The notes beneath the pieces were generated by a model that was not told the DNA's origin, did no database searches, and saw nothing but the letters and a program-made list of their open reading frames with translations. From Troglohyphantes excavatus (taxonomy: Eukaryota > Arthropoda > Arachnida > Araneae > Linyphiidae), in NCBI GenBank assembly GCA_963932185.1, contig OZ010674.1, positions 15,985,592 to 16,049,591 of the forward strand: DNA of 64,000 nucleotides, given 5' to 3'. Below, piece by piece: positions 9,758-20,603 of the stretch. How positions within the stretch are numbered: position 1 is the first letter of the stretch; each line of letters starts with the position of its first letter. Made by a program: the position numbers and the translations under genes.

Positions 9758-12700
9758 TACACCCCTTTACAAAATACTTTTATGGTTCCAATTGGCACCA
9801 CTAGGTCTGAAATGATTGTTTCCAATTAAGTGGCCTGCTTATTGTTCACCATGAAAATAAACTTTCATGTAATATTTAGTTTGATTAATCACATGTCTGT
9901 ATTTATCATGTTTTAAAAAGTGTGTATTATGCTATTGAGGCTGAGTATATATTTTTAGTGTTGTATTTTTAAAACGTTTGTGAAATCCAGATTGTTGAAC
10001 CCACACAAAGATTCCTTGAATCAATTGGTGATACTTTTCCAATTCAGTTTGCATACGAACCACAAAACACGTCCGATTCTCGTTCTCCATTTATTGCAAC
10101 TCTCCTGTTTACATATTCTTACAGTTACAGTTTGACAACAATAAACAATACTGGTGGTGCAATCTAGTGGTCTTTTAACTATGAAATCTTAACACAGATT
10201 CTGTTGGTAAATTCTGCTTTCAAAGTTTATTCTTCTTCCCCTTTTTATTCCATGATTTATTTAATGGAACAATTAGAACATTGAGTTGCTTTATTTTGTT
10301 TTAAAATAATAATATTTAATAAATATACCTAACACATATGTATTTCTATCCAGTGTTTCAATCATTAAGATATTAAGCAAACTTTTTGATGACTCATTTC
10401 ATGGAGAAAAAAAATATGACTAAGCTTGCATCATTGAATGTTTTCATTTGCCATTACAAGTTTTCAAAATTCTCTCTAGCAAGAAGTGCCAAATCTTTGA
10501 ATAGGGTCTTTTTTACTGGAAACTAGTTACTGTGAAACTAAAGTTGTCAAAGAGACAATTGCCCTCGTTTCTCTGGGTACTGGTTGCTTTTTTTGCAATG
10601 AATCAAAAAGAATTAACAGTCATTGGAATAAAATCTATCGATTCTGGTTTATGCATAGCAATCATCAACGTCCTGGCAAACCTTGCACTTACAAAGGTTG
10701 CGAGTGCAAGTTAAATTTTCATAAACATGTACAGTCTTTAATTTTTAAAAAGGCTGTTTAAAATCAAATGCAGTTTACGCAAGTTAAAAATATTACCATT
10801 TTAATATTTCGTTAGTTTACTTATAAAATATTTTAATGCTCTGTGATAGTCATTGTTAGAGCTGCATAAAATATATTTAAGGTGAAGGTTTTTGCTGAGC
10901 ATTTTTATTAATTGTAGGATATTATGTTTTGTTTGATTAACAAAACATAATACCCAATCTAAAAATGATAATGTGACTACAAGCCATGTTAAAAATACTT
11001 TAGTCCATAATGTTTTTATTTAATTATTTTTGTATAAAATATCTGATAAATTTAAGTATGCAATACCACCGCCAAGAGGCTTCCATAAAATTGCCGGGCT
11101 GTTTTATTCATAAGTAGTAATCAGTTCTGCCATCATATTACACGACCATACCTAATCCTAAGTTTTTGCTATGATGACTGAACCATATTATTAAGTAGTA
11201 ATACCAAGAAAGTACCAATTTTCTCTTGGCAGTGTATTTCTTTTTGTTATACACTTTGTATGAATGTAATGTTGTATTAATTGTTAGATGCACAATCCAG
11301 TACAGATTTTGGCGGCCAATGCTTTAATCTTGCTAAACTTATGGCGACTTCGCTGATATGCGAAATTTCTGAATATTGTAAAGTTTCATAGAAATTGTTA
11401 GTTCTGTTACTGATATTACAATCGGAAACAAATCTTCTTGGTCCAAATCTGTCCTGCATTCTGCATCGTAACCAAATTACTTTTTATGAGGACATATATG
11501 TAAATATGTATTTTTATTTTTAATTATTTATTCTTAACATTTTCACATGTATCATTGATTGCTTTATGTATAGTAACGTTTATGCACTGGTTGTAAGATT
11601 TTACTTCGATTTCTAAAATAAAGCTCTTAGGGGAAAAATTGTTTGTATGTTAGTTACTATTCTAAAAGTAGGAGTTTTGCAACCTGACATTGCTCATCCT
11701 GGTATTGAAGATATATTTTAAACACATTCTTTTTTTCAAAAATTAAATTTTTAAGAAATTTGATTAGACAGGATGTTATAGAATTAAGAAATATTTACAG
11801 ACAGTAATAATTAATCTGACTCTTTATTTGGACTTACAATGCTTATTCAGTTTAGATTAAATTTTAGTCCAAAGGTGGATACATGGGCATGCCCCCCTTT
11901 TTAAAGTAAATTAAAAGTTTAAACTTATAGAGTTATACATGCAGTGTTGGACATTAATACTTGCATTGTAAAGGGCCATTTATTGTAAATTTTTCATATA
12001 ATTAAACTCCCTAATTAAGAAAAAAAAATATAGAATATTATAAATATTTAATTTATTATATAAAACAATTCAATATAGATTTCTATGTCTTCTATCTGAT
12101 ACAGCAGCACTCCCCAACATATTTCAAAAAATTTAAGAAATCGGTACCCTAAAGCAAAAATTGGTTCTATCCAAAAATTAAAATTTTGGTATCATTAGCC
12201 ACTTTATTATTTTGGCTTCAGTTTTTACTAAGCAATGAAGGAATAAAAGAAAATTAAAAAAGAAACTTACAGCAGCAAAAACAATAATTACATTGTCTTA
12301 ATGAATTTATGAGCATATATAATTTATTTTGCTTCTGAGCTTCCCAAATATAACTAAATTTCAGAATTTTTCGCCGTTTCGGAATTTTTTTTCTGGATCC
12401 ATCACGGGCTTCAGTTGAATTTTGTAAAGAGAAATTTGCCATAATCATCAAATGTTTTGCAATATGGGAAAAATGGATTTTGAATTATTAATGTTAAAGA
12501 ATAGGAAATTCGTAAACATTTAATAATCTTCAGTAAAAGTGCAATTATTCTATAAAAACGAATTTCGAAGCTTATAAACAACAAGAATTTGCATGTACAT
12601 TGTTTATAGCATACTTCATATGCTAATTAAATGAAGTTGCATACGTATTTTTCAAATAAACTGTCAACAAAAGAACATATTTCGATAAAAAAATTTCTGT

Positions 12701-13489
12701 ATTCCCTTTACAAAATTCAACTGCAAAACAAATTAAAAATAACATAAATACATCATAAGTTCCTGAATCAAAACAAACCAAGAATATTAGTAGGCGTTCT
12801 ATTTCGAAGGAAATAAAAAAAAATACAATAATGTTTTTTTCAAAATCGCAGATACAGCTGCATTTAAGAATTTTTTTTTTTTAAGATTTAAAGGTTATTG
12901 TTCCATTTTATTCAACAAGTTACTAATTTGACTTAAAAGTTTATTATAATAATGCCTTTTATTACGAAAAATTTTATTATTCCCCCAGGGTACCCACTTT
13001 ACACCATTTATGAATCGCATTAGGTTACCTTAGATAAATAATATTAAAAATATTTATAAATCTCAAAATTACTTACGAATACACCATTACATTTTCAATA
13101 AATAAGTGAACAGTTTTGTAAAACAATTGTAATTTTCCAATGACAAATTAGACGTTGGATGTCAAATCCAGTTTTAAGACCCATTTTCCCCTACTGAATA
13201 TAATTTTGGGGGGGGGAGGGATGTATTTAATAGTCAAGTTTTTAATTATCGGATGAGGTAACATTTAAAATTATTAGAAATATGTGGTTTATTTTACAAA
13301 AGTGAACCTCTGTCACAACGCTCTGAACAAAACCCCTGCCGCAATTTTATATAATTTGGAAAGAATTTGTTTACTATAAATTTTAATGCGATATTCAATT
13401 TGCTATGAATTCATTGAAAATGGATAACATAAAGAAGAAAAGTCATTTTTAACTCTTAAACACCTTGGAAAATTCAAAATAAAGTGGTG
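9758..13489. other. AT-rich DNA without a recognised gene
   Basis: Nothing supported. A frame at 10490-10715 is a little more complex than its surroundings but matches no family I can name. Confidence 0.5.
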
Positions 13490-13559
13490 ATCAATCAACA
13501 CTGGTTGGTTAATTAACGTCACACAAAAGTTGCACAGTGGGCTAATCAATCAACACTGG
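13490..13559 (-). repeat. 40-bp 5'-truncated SINE tail with perfect 15-bp TSD
   Basis: ATCAATCAACACTGG occurs at 13490-13504 and 13545-13559. Between them are 40 bases (13505-13544) that are the 3' tail of the window's SINE in reverse orientation (TTGGTTAATTAACGT...GCACAGTGGGCT). This is a severely 5'-truncated retroposition caught with its complete target duplication. Confidence 0.9.
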
Positions 13560-13920
13560 AATCATTCATCCCATGTATAGGAAAACTAATATGGCAGGCA
13601 CTGCATTTGTTTAAAGAACTGTTAAAAAAGTAATAAAATATCAAAAATTTAGATTTCTTTAATCAATTCCAATGCAAGTAGTTTTTTTTACATATTTCTA
13701 ATACCAATTTGTTAACTGTCATGACTGTCCATTAAAATAATTCAACAAGTTTCAACAGGCAATTTCTACAAGCTGAAAAAAAAAACTTTCATAAAGATTT
13801 AATGTAAAAAAAAAATGGGTGTGGATGGAGCATGCTTGAAGAGTTTTACAAATATAGAGAACCACTGATTTATCTTCACCAATAGAAGAACAACAAATAA
13901 GCAGTTCAGTATCACCTGAA

Positions 13921-14341
13921 TTCACATCCATCTCCAAAAAAAAGCATGTTCTGGCACAGCCAAACAAACTGCTCATGGAATTTTGTTTATGTAAATTATG
14001 ATAAACAAATTGTTGCACATTTCACAGGAGGGTAAATTATCCTAGTTTGCCGTGAGCCCTTGGCGAGATTTTGTAAAATTGGAGCCAAAGCCCAAAATTA
14101 TGTGTTGTTTGTTGCCAAGTCTAAATGGCAAACATATTGGCTGTTTGCTTAATTAAATAACGTTGCACTACAGCTGTACAGTGGGCTGTTGGCGACAGTT
14201 GGGATTCAACAATTATGTAATCAATCATAAAAATCAAAAATCTTAAACACACGCACGTACCGTGAGCTAATGTCACACCTTGGTTCATTCTTAAGGTCAA
14301 AAGTTGGCCTCCGGCTACTTAGGATCAAAGCCAGTATCTAC
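13921..14341 (-). repeat. Segmental duplication arm A, 3' flank of zinc-finger gene 1
   Basis: Aligns with 59072-59478 over about 410 bp with moderate divergence, including a shared SINE remnant at 14150-14205 (counterpart 59285-59345). Both arms lie downstream of a minus-strand C2H2 gene in the same orientation, so the whole gene plus flank was duplicated. Confidence 0.9.
14150..14205 (-). repeat. SINE remnant inside duplication arm A
   Basis: TTAATTAAATAACGTTGCAC...CAGTGGGCTGTTGGCGAC matches the 3' tail of the window's SINE family. The same remnant is present in arm B, so it predates the duplication. Confidence 0.75.
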
Positions 14342-14840
14342 TTCGAGCAGCTGATTATGGTGCTGACAGGCCCCCAAGCTGTCGGTTATGTGAAAAGTCT
14401 ATGGAAACAACTTGTGTAGATCCAGCTCCATGCCTTTTCCACATTTTGGCAATGACAAGTGTTTGCCAGCAATTAGGCATTCATACACCAATATATGATG
14501 ACATGTTTGTCTTGCACCTCCAACAGCAGAAAATATTTACTATTAACATACACACACAGAGCGAAATCAACGAAACACTGCATGGAATAATTTAAGGCAA
14601 CCAAGTGTACAAGGCTGAACTTGATGTCCCTCCATACAGGATGTAATAAAGTTTATATTAATCATAAATTAGGGTTACTACAATATAAACTTTATCGCTC
14701 ACCTGTCGCCTAATATTTAATTTGGCGGAGGCACCTCAAACTAGGAATAGACCCACAGGAGAGTGGCTTATATTTTGAGTGGGCAAGGATTATACTAATA
14801 ATTTAAATTGTTTGTTGCACACTTTACATGTGTGGGACTT
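14342..14840. other. Spacer between duplication arm A and the ZNF1 stop
   Basis: About 400 bp absent from the corresponding place at the second gene. It holds an inverted repeat (14 bp, 14646-14659 with 14682-14695, ATAAAGTTTATATT) and no recognisable gene. Confidence 0.6.
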
Positions 14841-16262
14841 TTATACTGTGTGGGTGAGGAGGTGCTTCTTGAGTTCCCCTTTAGAACGAAATGGCTTATT
14901 GCACAGTTCACACGAGTGTGGCTTTTCTCCTGTGTGTATGAGGAGATGTTGCTTGAGATTACAATTTTGTGAAAATTGTTTGTTGCATACTTCACACGAG
15001 ATCTTTTCACCTGTATGGACGAGGAGGTGTTTTTTTAGATTAAATTTGTATGTAAATCGCTTATTACACAGTTCACACGAGTGTGGCTTTTCTCCTGTGT
15101 GTATGAGGAGGTGCATCTTGAGTTGCGGTATCAAGCGAAACCGCTTATTGCACACATCACACGAGTATGGCTTTTCTCCTGTATGGGTGAGGAGGTGTTC
15201 CTTGAGATTATCTTTATGTTTAAATTGTTTGTTGCATATTTCACACACAACCTTTTCTACTCTGTGGGTGAGGAGGTGTAGTTTGAGATTAGATTTGCAT
15301 GCAAATCGCTTATTGCATACATCACAAACGTGCGGTTTTTCTCCTGTGTGTATGAGGCGGTGAGCCTTGAGGTGCCCATTAGAAAGAAATCGCTTATTGC
15401 ACAACTCACAGGAGTATGGCTTTTCACCTGTGTGGGTGAGGAGGTGTTCCTTGAGATTACCTTTGTATGTAAATTGTTTGTTGCATACTTCACACGAGAA
15501 CAATTTTGCTCCTGTGTGGAGGAGGAGGTGGTGCTTGAGATTATTTTTATCTGAAAATTGTTTGTTGCACACTTCACACGATATCTTTTCTCCTGTATGG
15601 GTGAGGAGGTGTTTTTTAAGTTTACATTTGAATGTAAATTGCTTATTGCATACTTCGCAAAAGTGGAGTTTTTCTCCTGTGTGTGTCCGGAGGTGCAACT
15701 CGAGTTGCTGTTCAAAAGGAAATCGCTTATTGCACACTTCACACAAGTGGGGCTTTTCTCCTGTATGGGTGAAGAGGTGTTTCACGAGATTGCTTTTTTG
15801 CGTAAATTGTTTGTTGCATACGTCACACGTGAACTTTTCACTTGTGTGGGTGAGGAGGTGTGATTTCAGATTACATTTGTATACAAATTGCTTATTGCAC
15901 ACTTCACATGAGTGTGGCTTTTCTCCTGCATGTATGAGGAGGTGTCTCTTGAGAAGTTGTTTAGAAGTATATAGCTTATTGCACACTTTACACGCGTGTG
16001 GTTTTTCTCCTGTGTGGGTGACGAGGTGTTGCTTGAGATTACCTTTGCGTGTAAATTGTTTGTTGCATACTTCACATGAGAACTTTTCTCCTGTGTGGAT
16101 GCGGAGGTGTTGCCTGAGGTTCCTTTTACGTGTAAATTCTTTGTTGCATAAGTCACACGAGTGTGTTTTTTCTATTTGGAAAAGGTCTAAATTGGGATTA
16201 CCCTTACGAATAAATTGTTTATTGCACACTTCATATGAATCCATAGTCTCTCCTTTGTCCAT
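14841..16262 (-). CDS. C2H2 zinc-finger protein 1, 16 tandem fingers
   Basis: A probable nuclear DNA-binding protein of 473 residues. After a short leader with a degenerate half finger (YEVCNKQF) come 16 complete C-X2-C-X12-H-X3-H fingers, most reading CEVCNKQF or CELCNKRF and ending HLLTHTGEKP. Helix positions vary between fingers, as expected of a specific DNA reader; there is no KRAB, BTB or ZAD domain. I placed the start at 16262 (MDKGETM) because the second paralogue begins METGETM at the same aligned point; the frame is open further to 16313 but the upstream sequence is not conserved in that frame. Five linkers (before fingers 2, 5, 8, 12 and 15) lack the proline and are one residue short. 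The stop falls right after the last finger. Single exon here. Confidence 0.88.
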   Translation of the reverse strand: MDKGETMDSYEVCNKQFIRKGNPNLDLFQIEKTHSCDLCNKEFTRKRNLRQHLRIHTGEKFSCEVCNKQFTRKGNLKQHLVTHTGEKPHACKVCNKLYTSKQLLKRHLLIHAGEKPHSCEVCNKQFVYKCNLKSHLLTHTSEKFTCDVCNKQFTQKSNLVKHLFTHTGEKPHLCEVCNKRFPFEQQLELHLRTHTGEKLHFCEVCNKQFTFKCKLKKHLLTHTGEKISCEVCNKQFSDKNNLKHHLLLHTGAKLFSCEVCNKQFTYKGNLKEHLLTHTGEKPYSCELCNKRFLSNGHLKAHRLIHTGEKPHVCDVCNKRFACKSNLKLHLLTHRVEKVVCEICNKQFKHKDNLKEHLLTHTGEKPYSCDVCNKRFRLIPQLKMHLLIHTGEKPHSCELCNKRFTYKFNLKKHLLVHTGEKISCEVCNKQFSQNCNLKQHLLIHTGEKPHSCELCNKPFRSKGELKKHLLTHTV

Positions 16263-16400
16263 GGCAGGAATTGCTTCTGCGGATTCTACGCAGTAGATTA
16301 CGATTACACACAAATGTCTCTTTGATTGTGTGATTGATTGTGAAGATTTGGAGATCTTTGCTCGCCGCGGACAGTTGGTTTATCTCATTATTCCTATGGC
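16263..16400 (-). other. 5' leader region of ZNF1
   Basis: The stretch just before the start is homologous at the DNA level to that before the second zinc-finger gene (shared ATCTACTG.GTAG), so this is a conserved 5' UTR or intron end. Further upstream the two loci diverge. Confidence 0.45.
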
Positions 16401-16401
16401 G

Positions 16402-16536
16402 AGAAAAAAGAAATAGGGATGAGAAATAGCAAGGATAGTGAAGACCATATATATATATATATAAAGTGTGCTCGTGTTTCGCTTTTTGAAAGGGGCAAGG
16501 AAAGAATTCTTTTGATGTCATTTTAGCTCCGCCTTA
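16402..16536 (-). promoter_or_regulatory. Left arm of a large inverted repeat, includes TATA-like run upstream of ZNF1
   Basis: Reverse complement matches 17785-17920: both contain GGCGGAG, ATGACRTCAAAAGAAT, a TTTATATATA run and CACTATCCTTG in the same order. On the minus strand the (TA)n run at 16446-16466 lies about 190 bp upstream of the ZNF1 start and could act as a TATA region. The arms enclose ~1.25 kb holding a THAP transposon relic. Confidence 0.6.
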
Positions 16537-16730
16537 CTATGGGTTTTTGATAATTCTCATTGGCTGTGTGTTTCAAGCATTGCTACTTATATTTTAATAA
16601 CGAAACGACTTTGGAAATCGATTCAAATTGTTTTTTGAAGCAAATTTTAACTGTTTTCTTTTAAATAAATTCATGATTAGTTAAAAACAAGAATTCTTGT
16701 TAAATTAAGTACTCCTTGACAATAGCGACA

Positions 16731-17735
16731 ATGGACGACTAGACTGACCACGCCCACAACACGTCACAACCTGACATCGACGATTTGTTTGTGGGATAGC
16801 TTGTGGAATTTTAGCCTAAGTTGTATGGGAATTGTATTGTAGCATGTTTAGAAAGACAGAAAAATGGTGCAATATTGCGTTGTTCCACTTTGCATGAATA
16901 CTGCAAAAAGGCCTGGGATATCTTTCTTTTCTTTTCCGGTGGATTTAAATTTAAGAAAATTGTGGATCATTAAAATTCGCTGAGATGAAAGAAAAAGCAC
17001 CAAAGTCACTGAGCGCCAAAGCCGCGATGTACTAAAAGAAGAAGACAGAAAATAATGATAGGGATAATAATATAATTATGTAATAACTAGGCATATATGG
17101 GGCATATAGGTTTACAGTTATAGGAAATTTACTAGTATAATCCTTTAGGTATAAAAATATTACGATTTCTTTATTTTTAGTGAATATTCCCCCAAAAAAT
17201 AATTAGATATTGAAATTCTATGATTGAAAAATCATGTATTATTAATGCAACTGTTGTCAAACTTGCATTAAATGTAAAAATAATATGATTCAGCAATCAT
17301 GCAAACTACATAATCTTGTATGTTTACAAGTTCATCGTTAACTGAAGGATTGAAAATAAGCAATTTCTCACTTCAGCCACGATTTTTAAATAAGCATTTA
17401 ATTATTTTATTATAATAAAAATATCTTACCTTGCTTTTAAGAAAACAGAATTCTCTTCTGAAGATCTCCACACATCTTATGCTGACACAAACAAACTATA
17501 ACTTTTTTTAAAAACTATCTGACTTCCAGAACCTTTAATAAAATATTCAAAAGACTGCTGTCGAATGCTTGAAGATTAGATTTTCCCCAATGCAAATCGT
17601 AATTAAAATTGGCCATGGTTAAGAAAATCAGATTAAGTTATATCAATAACGCAGTATGTTTATGTGGACGCACGTGAACTTATCCCACAAACAAACCACT
17701 CGTCAGTTAAGCTCCGCCCCTTTCTAGTCGTCCAT
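16731..17735 (+). mobile_element. P-like (THAP) transposon relic with inverted ends
   Basis: ATGGACGACTAGA at 16731-16743 is repeated inverted at 17723-17735. A second inverted match follows inside both ends (TTTGTTTGTGGGATA near 16783 and its complement near 17680). The interior starts with a THAP-domain frame, the DNA-binding domain of P-element-type transposases, and then has no further transposase. No clear 8-bp target duplication was found, so the exact ends are uncertain. Confidence 0.6.
16864..17053 (+). pseudogene. THAP zinc-finger domain remnant
   Basis: From the ATG at 16864 the frame reads MVQYCVVPLC, then RPGISFFSFP, then LRKLWIIKIR, which is the THAP pattern (C-X4-C at the start, a short-hydrophobic-FP motif, then LR..W...IRR). 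A TGA at 16981 sits where the family has Arg (CGA to TGA is the simplest change), after which DERK and KVTERQSR continue the domain. The later Cys and His ligands are missing or deleted and the frame stops at 17051-17053. Dead copy; it may come from a P-element-like transposon or an unrelated THAP gene. Confidence 0.65.
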
Positions 17736-17784
17736 TACTCTTAAAACGACTGTTGAGAGCATTAGACACGCCCACAGACAGTTA

Positions 17785-17920
17785 AAGGCGGAGGAAGGCG
17801 TCACTATATGACGTCAAAAGAATCCTTTTCTCCGCCCTCCATCAGCAAGAGCGAGTACCAGCACACCTTTTATATATAGTCTCCACTATCCTTGGAGAAA
17901 TAGATCAATTTTCGCAAATT
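17785..17920 (+). repeat. Right arm of the large inverted repeat
   Basis: Inverted counterpart of 16402-16536, with CTTTTATATATAG and CACTATCC in the order expected of a TATA box and start region facing right. No gene was found downstream of it. Confidence 0.6.
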
Positions 17921-18040
17921 GTTTTTGTATTGATGAGGAATTTAAAATCTTTCCCAACTTATTTTTCCTTTAGTTAGAGAAAAAAAAAAGGATGATCAAA
18001 GATATTTTATAATAACACTAATAAATGTCACGACTGCTTT

Positions 18041-18486
18041 TGTTTTGGATGAGTTGGTTGGTTTGGTTTTGTTAAAGAACGTCGCACTAGAGCTGCACAG
18101 TGGGCTATTGGGGACGGTTCGGGGTCAATGTCGAAGGAAAGACCCGGGAACATATACACATTCACACACACATTCATACATGCACCACGTTATTTTAGAA
18201 CCATGGTCCGATGACGAGGAACACCTGAACTGGCACCCAACGCCTTCAATAGGCGTCGGGACTTTGGACCCCGATCAGATTTATCGTGCACCAGTCCCGT
18301 ATACACGCCAGTATAATTTGTTAGATATTCTGGACGACTTCTAGTATTTTTGTAGCGAAGCTGGCAACACTCCAATCGCAAGATCACTACTTTTTTACTT
18401 TTCTATGTCAAGTCCATTGCACGGATTCGAACCACCAATCCTCTGATTAGTAGCTGAACCACTGAACGCCTTATGTTTTGGATGAG
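18041..18486 (-). repeat. Full-length tRNA-headed SINE with 13-bp TSD
   Basis: TGTTTTGGATGAG at 18041-18053 recurs at 18474-18486. The 420-bp insert reads, on the minus strand, from a tRNA-like head with a B-box-like GGTTCGAATCC (about 18425-18435) through a body (CGTCCAGAATATC..., GCACCAGTC...) to the family's 3' tail (CCCACTGTGCAGCTCTAGTG...AACCAAACC). One of the most complete copies here. The 99-codon open frame inside it is accidental. Confidence 0.88.
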
Positions 18487-18635
18487 GCATTTTCGGTTAA
18501 TTCTAATAGGAGAGTTTCACGTGAGGTATCAACATGGTAACTTACTAGTAGTTTCGATTTCTTCCCTAACGCAGACCAGGGGTGCCCATCCCAACCCCCC
18601 CAAGTCCAATGGCGCAAATCCCCCCCTAAATTTTC

Positions 18636-18656
18636 TCTACCCCCCCCCCCCCCCCT
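18636..18656. repeat. Poly-C run in a C-rich tract
   Basis: A long C homopolymer in a C-rich stretch from about 18590. Similar runs occur at 41673-41690 and 52199-52213, and a G run at 22617-22630. Confidence 0.8.
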
Positions 18657-18974
18657 CAAATCTAGTTAACCATTTAACTTAATTGGAATTTCTAATTTCC
18701 AACCGAATTCACACAAATTTCTACATTTCGTATTTTCTAAATCAGTGAAGATATAATCAAGAGATACATTTAGATGAGATAAATAAATACAGAATAGCTA
18801 GGAAAATGAGCAATTTCGTACACTTCAATAAAAATAACTCTAATATATTATAAATAGTTGTTTTTTGAAATATTCGGAAAACTGAATGGATAAAACAAAT
18901 ATTTATTCTTGAACTTTTGTATAAGAATAATTTTTATATTTATAAAAAAAAACTTTAAAATTGAGTGAACGGAA

Positions 18975-19504
18975 GAATAGAACAGCGGTTCCTGAAAGAT
19001 GGTCGGCGGGGTCACAAAGAAAAAATTGTTAAAATGCACTGATTTTTAACTGTGAAAATATCAAGCTTTCAACCAAACTTGGACGAATTTAAATCAAAAA
19101 TAAATTTTTCTCAATCCCATACAGTTCGAAAATTAGTGGAAAACTAACTTAAGTGACTATTATAATGTTTTCACGAGTTAAAAGGATTGTTAAATTTGCA
19201 AGTAAAATAATAAAAGTAATTAAACTTCTTGATTGTGGTGATATCTTTTATATGTATCTGTTCGATAAATTTGTGTCCATATCCTTAGTAAAAGCTGTGG
19301 AAAATTAAAAGAAATTATAAAATTAATTTAAGAATTTTTTTCTTTCCTACACTTTTATGTTCAAACAAAATTGAAACGTATATATGCCAAGAAACACGGG
19401 GAACTTTAATATGAGCATATATAACAAAACGGGGTCCCCGGTTCTATTTTAATATTAACTAAGGGTTTGTGACTTAATAAAAATTGGGAACCGCTGGAAT
19501 AGAA
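18975..19504. mobile_element. Non-autonomous hAT MITE with 8-bp TSD
   Basis: GAATAGAA flanks the element at 18975-18982 and 19497-19504. The 514-bp element (18983-19496) starts CAGCGGTTCC and ends GGGAACCGCTG, hAT-type (Buster-like) inverted ends. No coding capacity. Confidence 0.88.
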
Positions 19505-19539
19505 TATATAAAAAATAGCACAGTCTCTACATAAGGTTT

Positions 19540-20240
19540 GATACATTAATTCTTTGTACACACGTCTGCTCTTTCTTGCGTTTTCGGTAAGATATAGCTC
19601 TCTCTGCACTTTTCAATAGATTAAAATTCTTGGTATAATATTGTTCGTCTTGAGCCTTTCTTTCAACATGTTTAAGTTTCTTATGCCGCAATTGAACTTT
19701 AATGTGATATTTTGGCTCCAAAGCGAAATCTTCGACAAAACGTCTTCTTCCACTCTACAGAATTTTTTTCCAAATAGAATAAACTGTTAACTACACTAAT
19801 AGAATTGCAGAAATTGTCGTTCTTTTCAATTTAAGTAAACACTCGCCACGATCCATCGATTAGAACTAAAGTTTCAGAAGTTAAACCGACTACATTTGGA
19901 ATCCTTTTCTCTCTTACGCGGTACAAATGACAGGCAGAATGGTAGTTGATTAGTGACTATCTTGGGAGACGCAGGGCCACTTTCCTTTTCACGATGGTGG
20001 ATCATTCATTCATCGAGATAAGCTTTAGATCTCTTCGTACTTGTAAAATGAGACTTTTTGGTATCGTTTTGTTCATCGTGAATTGTTTTTTCAACCTCTT
20101 TAAGTTTTCCATACCGCCTGTGAAATTTTAAAAGGATATTTCGAATTCAAATGGAAATGTTGAACAAATTGTCACTTTCTACTTCCTATATTTCATCACA
20201 AATAGTTTAAACTGTAAACTAGATAAATATGGCCAAAACT
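19540..20240 (-). repeat. Divergent tandem pair of ~240-bp coding-like units
   Basis: 19540-19780 and about 19960-20240 align with each other. Read on the minus strand both give a similar charged peptide: the first has RHKKLKHVERKAQDEQYYTK, the second KLKEVEKTIHDEQNDTKK. The first has an intact 64-codon frame ending at 19527; the second is interrupted. They may be duplicated exon or element fragments; no family is recognised. Confidence 0.45.
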
Positions 20241-20267
20241 CGTTGACGCGCCTGATTTTCCTCTAAG

Positions 20268-20345
20268 GCAATGGTTCCTAACCTTTATATTGCCGCCGGC
20301 CACCGGGTTAAAAATTGACATTACGCGGACCACCACTTTCTATTA
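20268..20345. mobile_element. One hAT-like terminus
   Basis: CAATGGTTCCTAACC followed by a GC-rich subterminal stretch (GCCGCCGGCCACCGGG, GCGGACCACC) is the pattern of a Buster-type hAT end. No matching right end was found, so this is a fragment or very old copy. Confidence 0.45.
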
Positions 20346-20603
20346 ACAGTAAACATATTCAGGTACCAAATATACAGGAGCGTACTGGGAAATTAAAGTG
20401 ACAGGTGATTATCAATGTTTACCAGCCCAAAAATAAATGAAGTTGAGAATTATGAACACATGTATGTTTAATTAACATACAAATGTTACATTAAATATAC
20501 CACACACATTAGTAAAAAAGAATTTTTTTTTATATGCACTGTTTTTGCACAATATCGTTGTAGCGGCCCTACAATATGTCTGGCTGGCCTAAAAATAAAC
20601 TGA

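Noticed and set aside
10490..10715. Open frame containing VSLGTGC, first thought to be an adenosine-deaminase (ADAR-type) fragment
   Set aside because: The following HAE and zinc-ligand motifs are absent; the short match is not enough.
14779..16296. Long plus-strand open frames across ZNF1 (VRRC..LLHTSHE-like repeats)
   Set aside because: They are the complement of the finger array; an 84-bp period with no stop in one unit stays open everywhere. The minus strand has the true finger motifs.
18045..18344. 99-codon frame with ATG
   Set aside because: Lies wholly within a SINE with an identified TSD.
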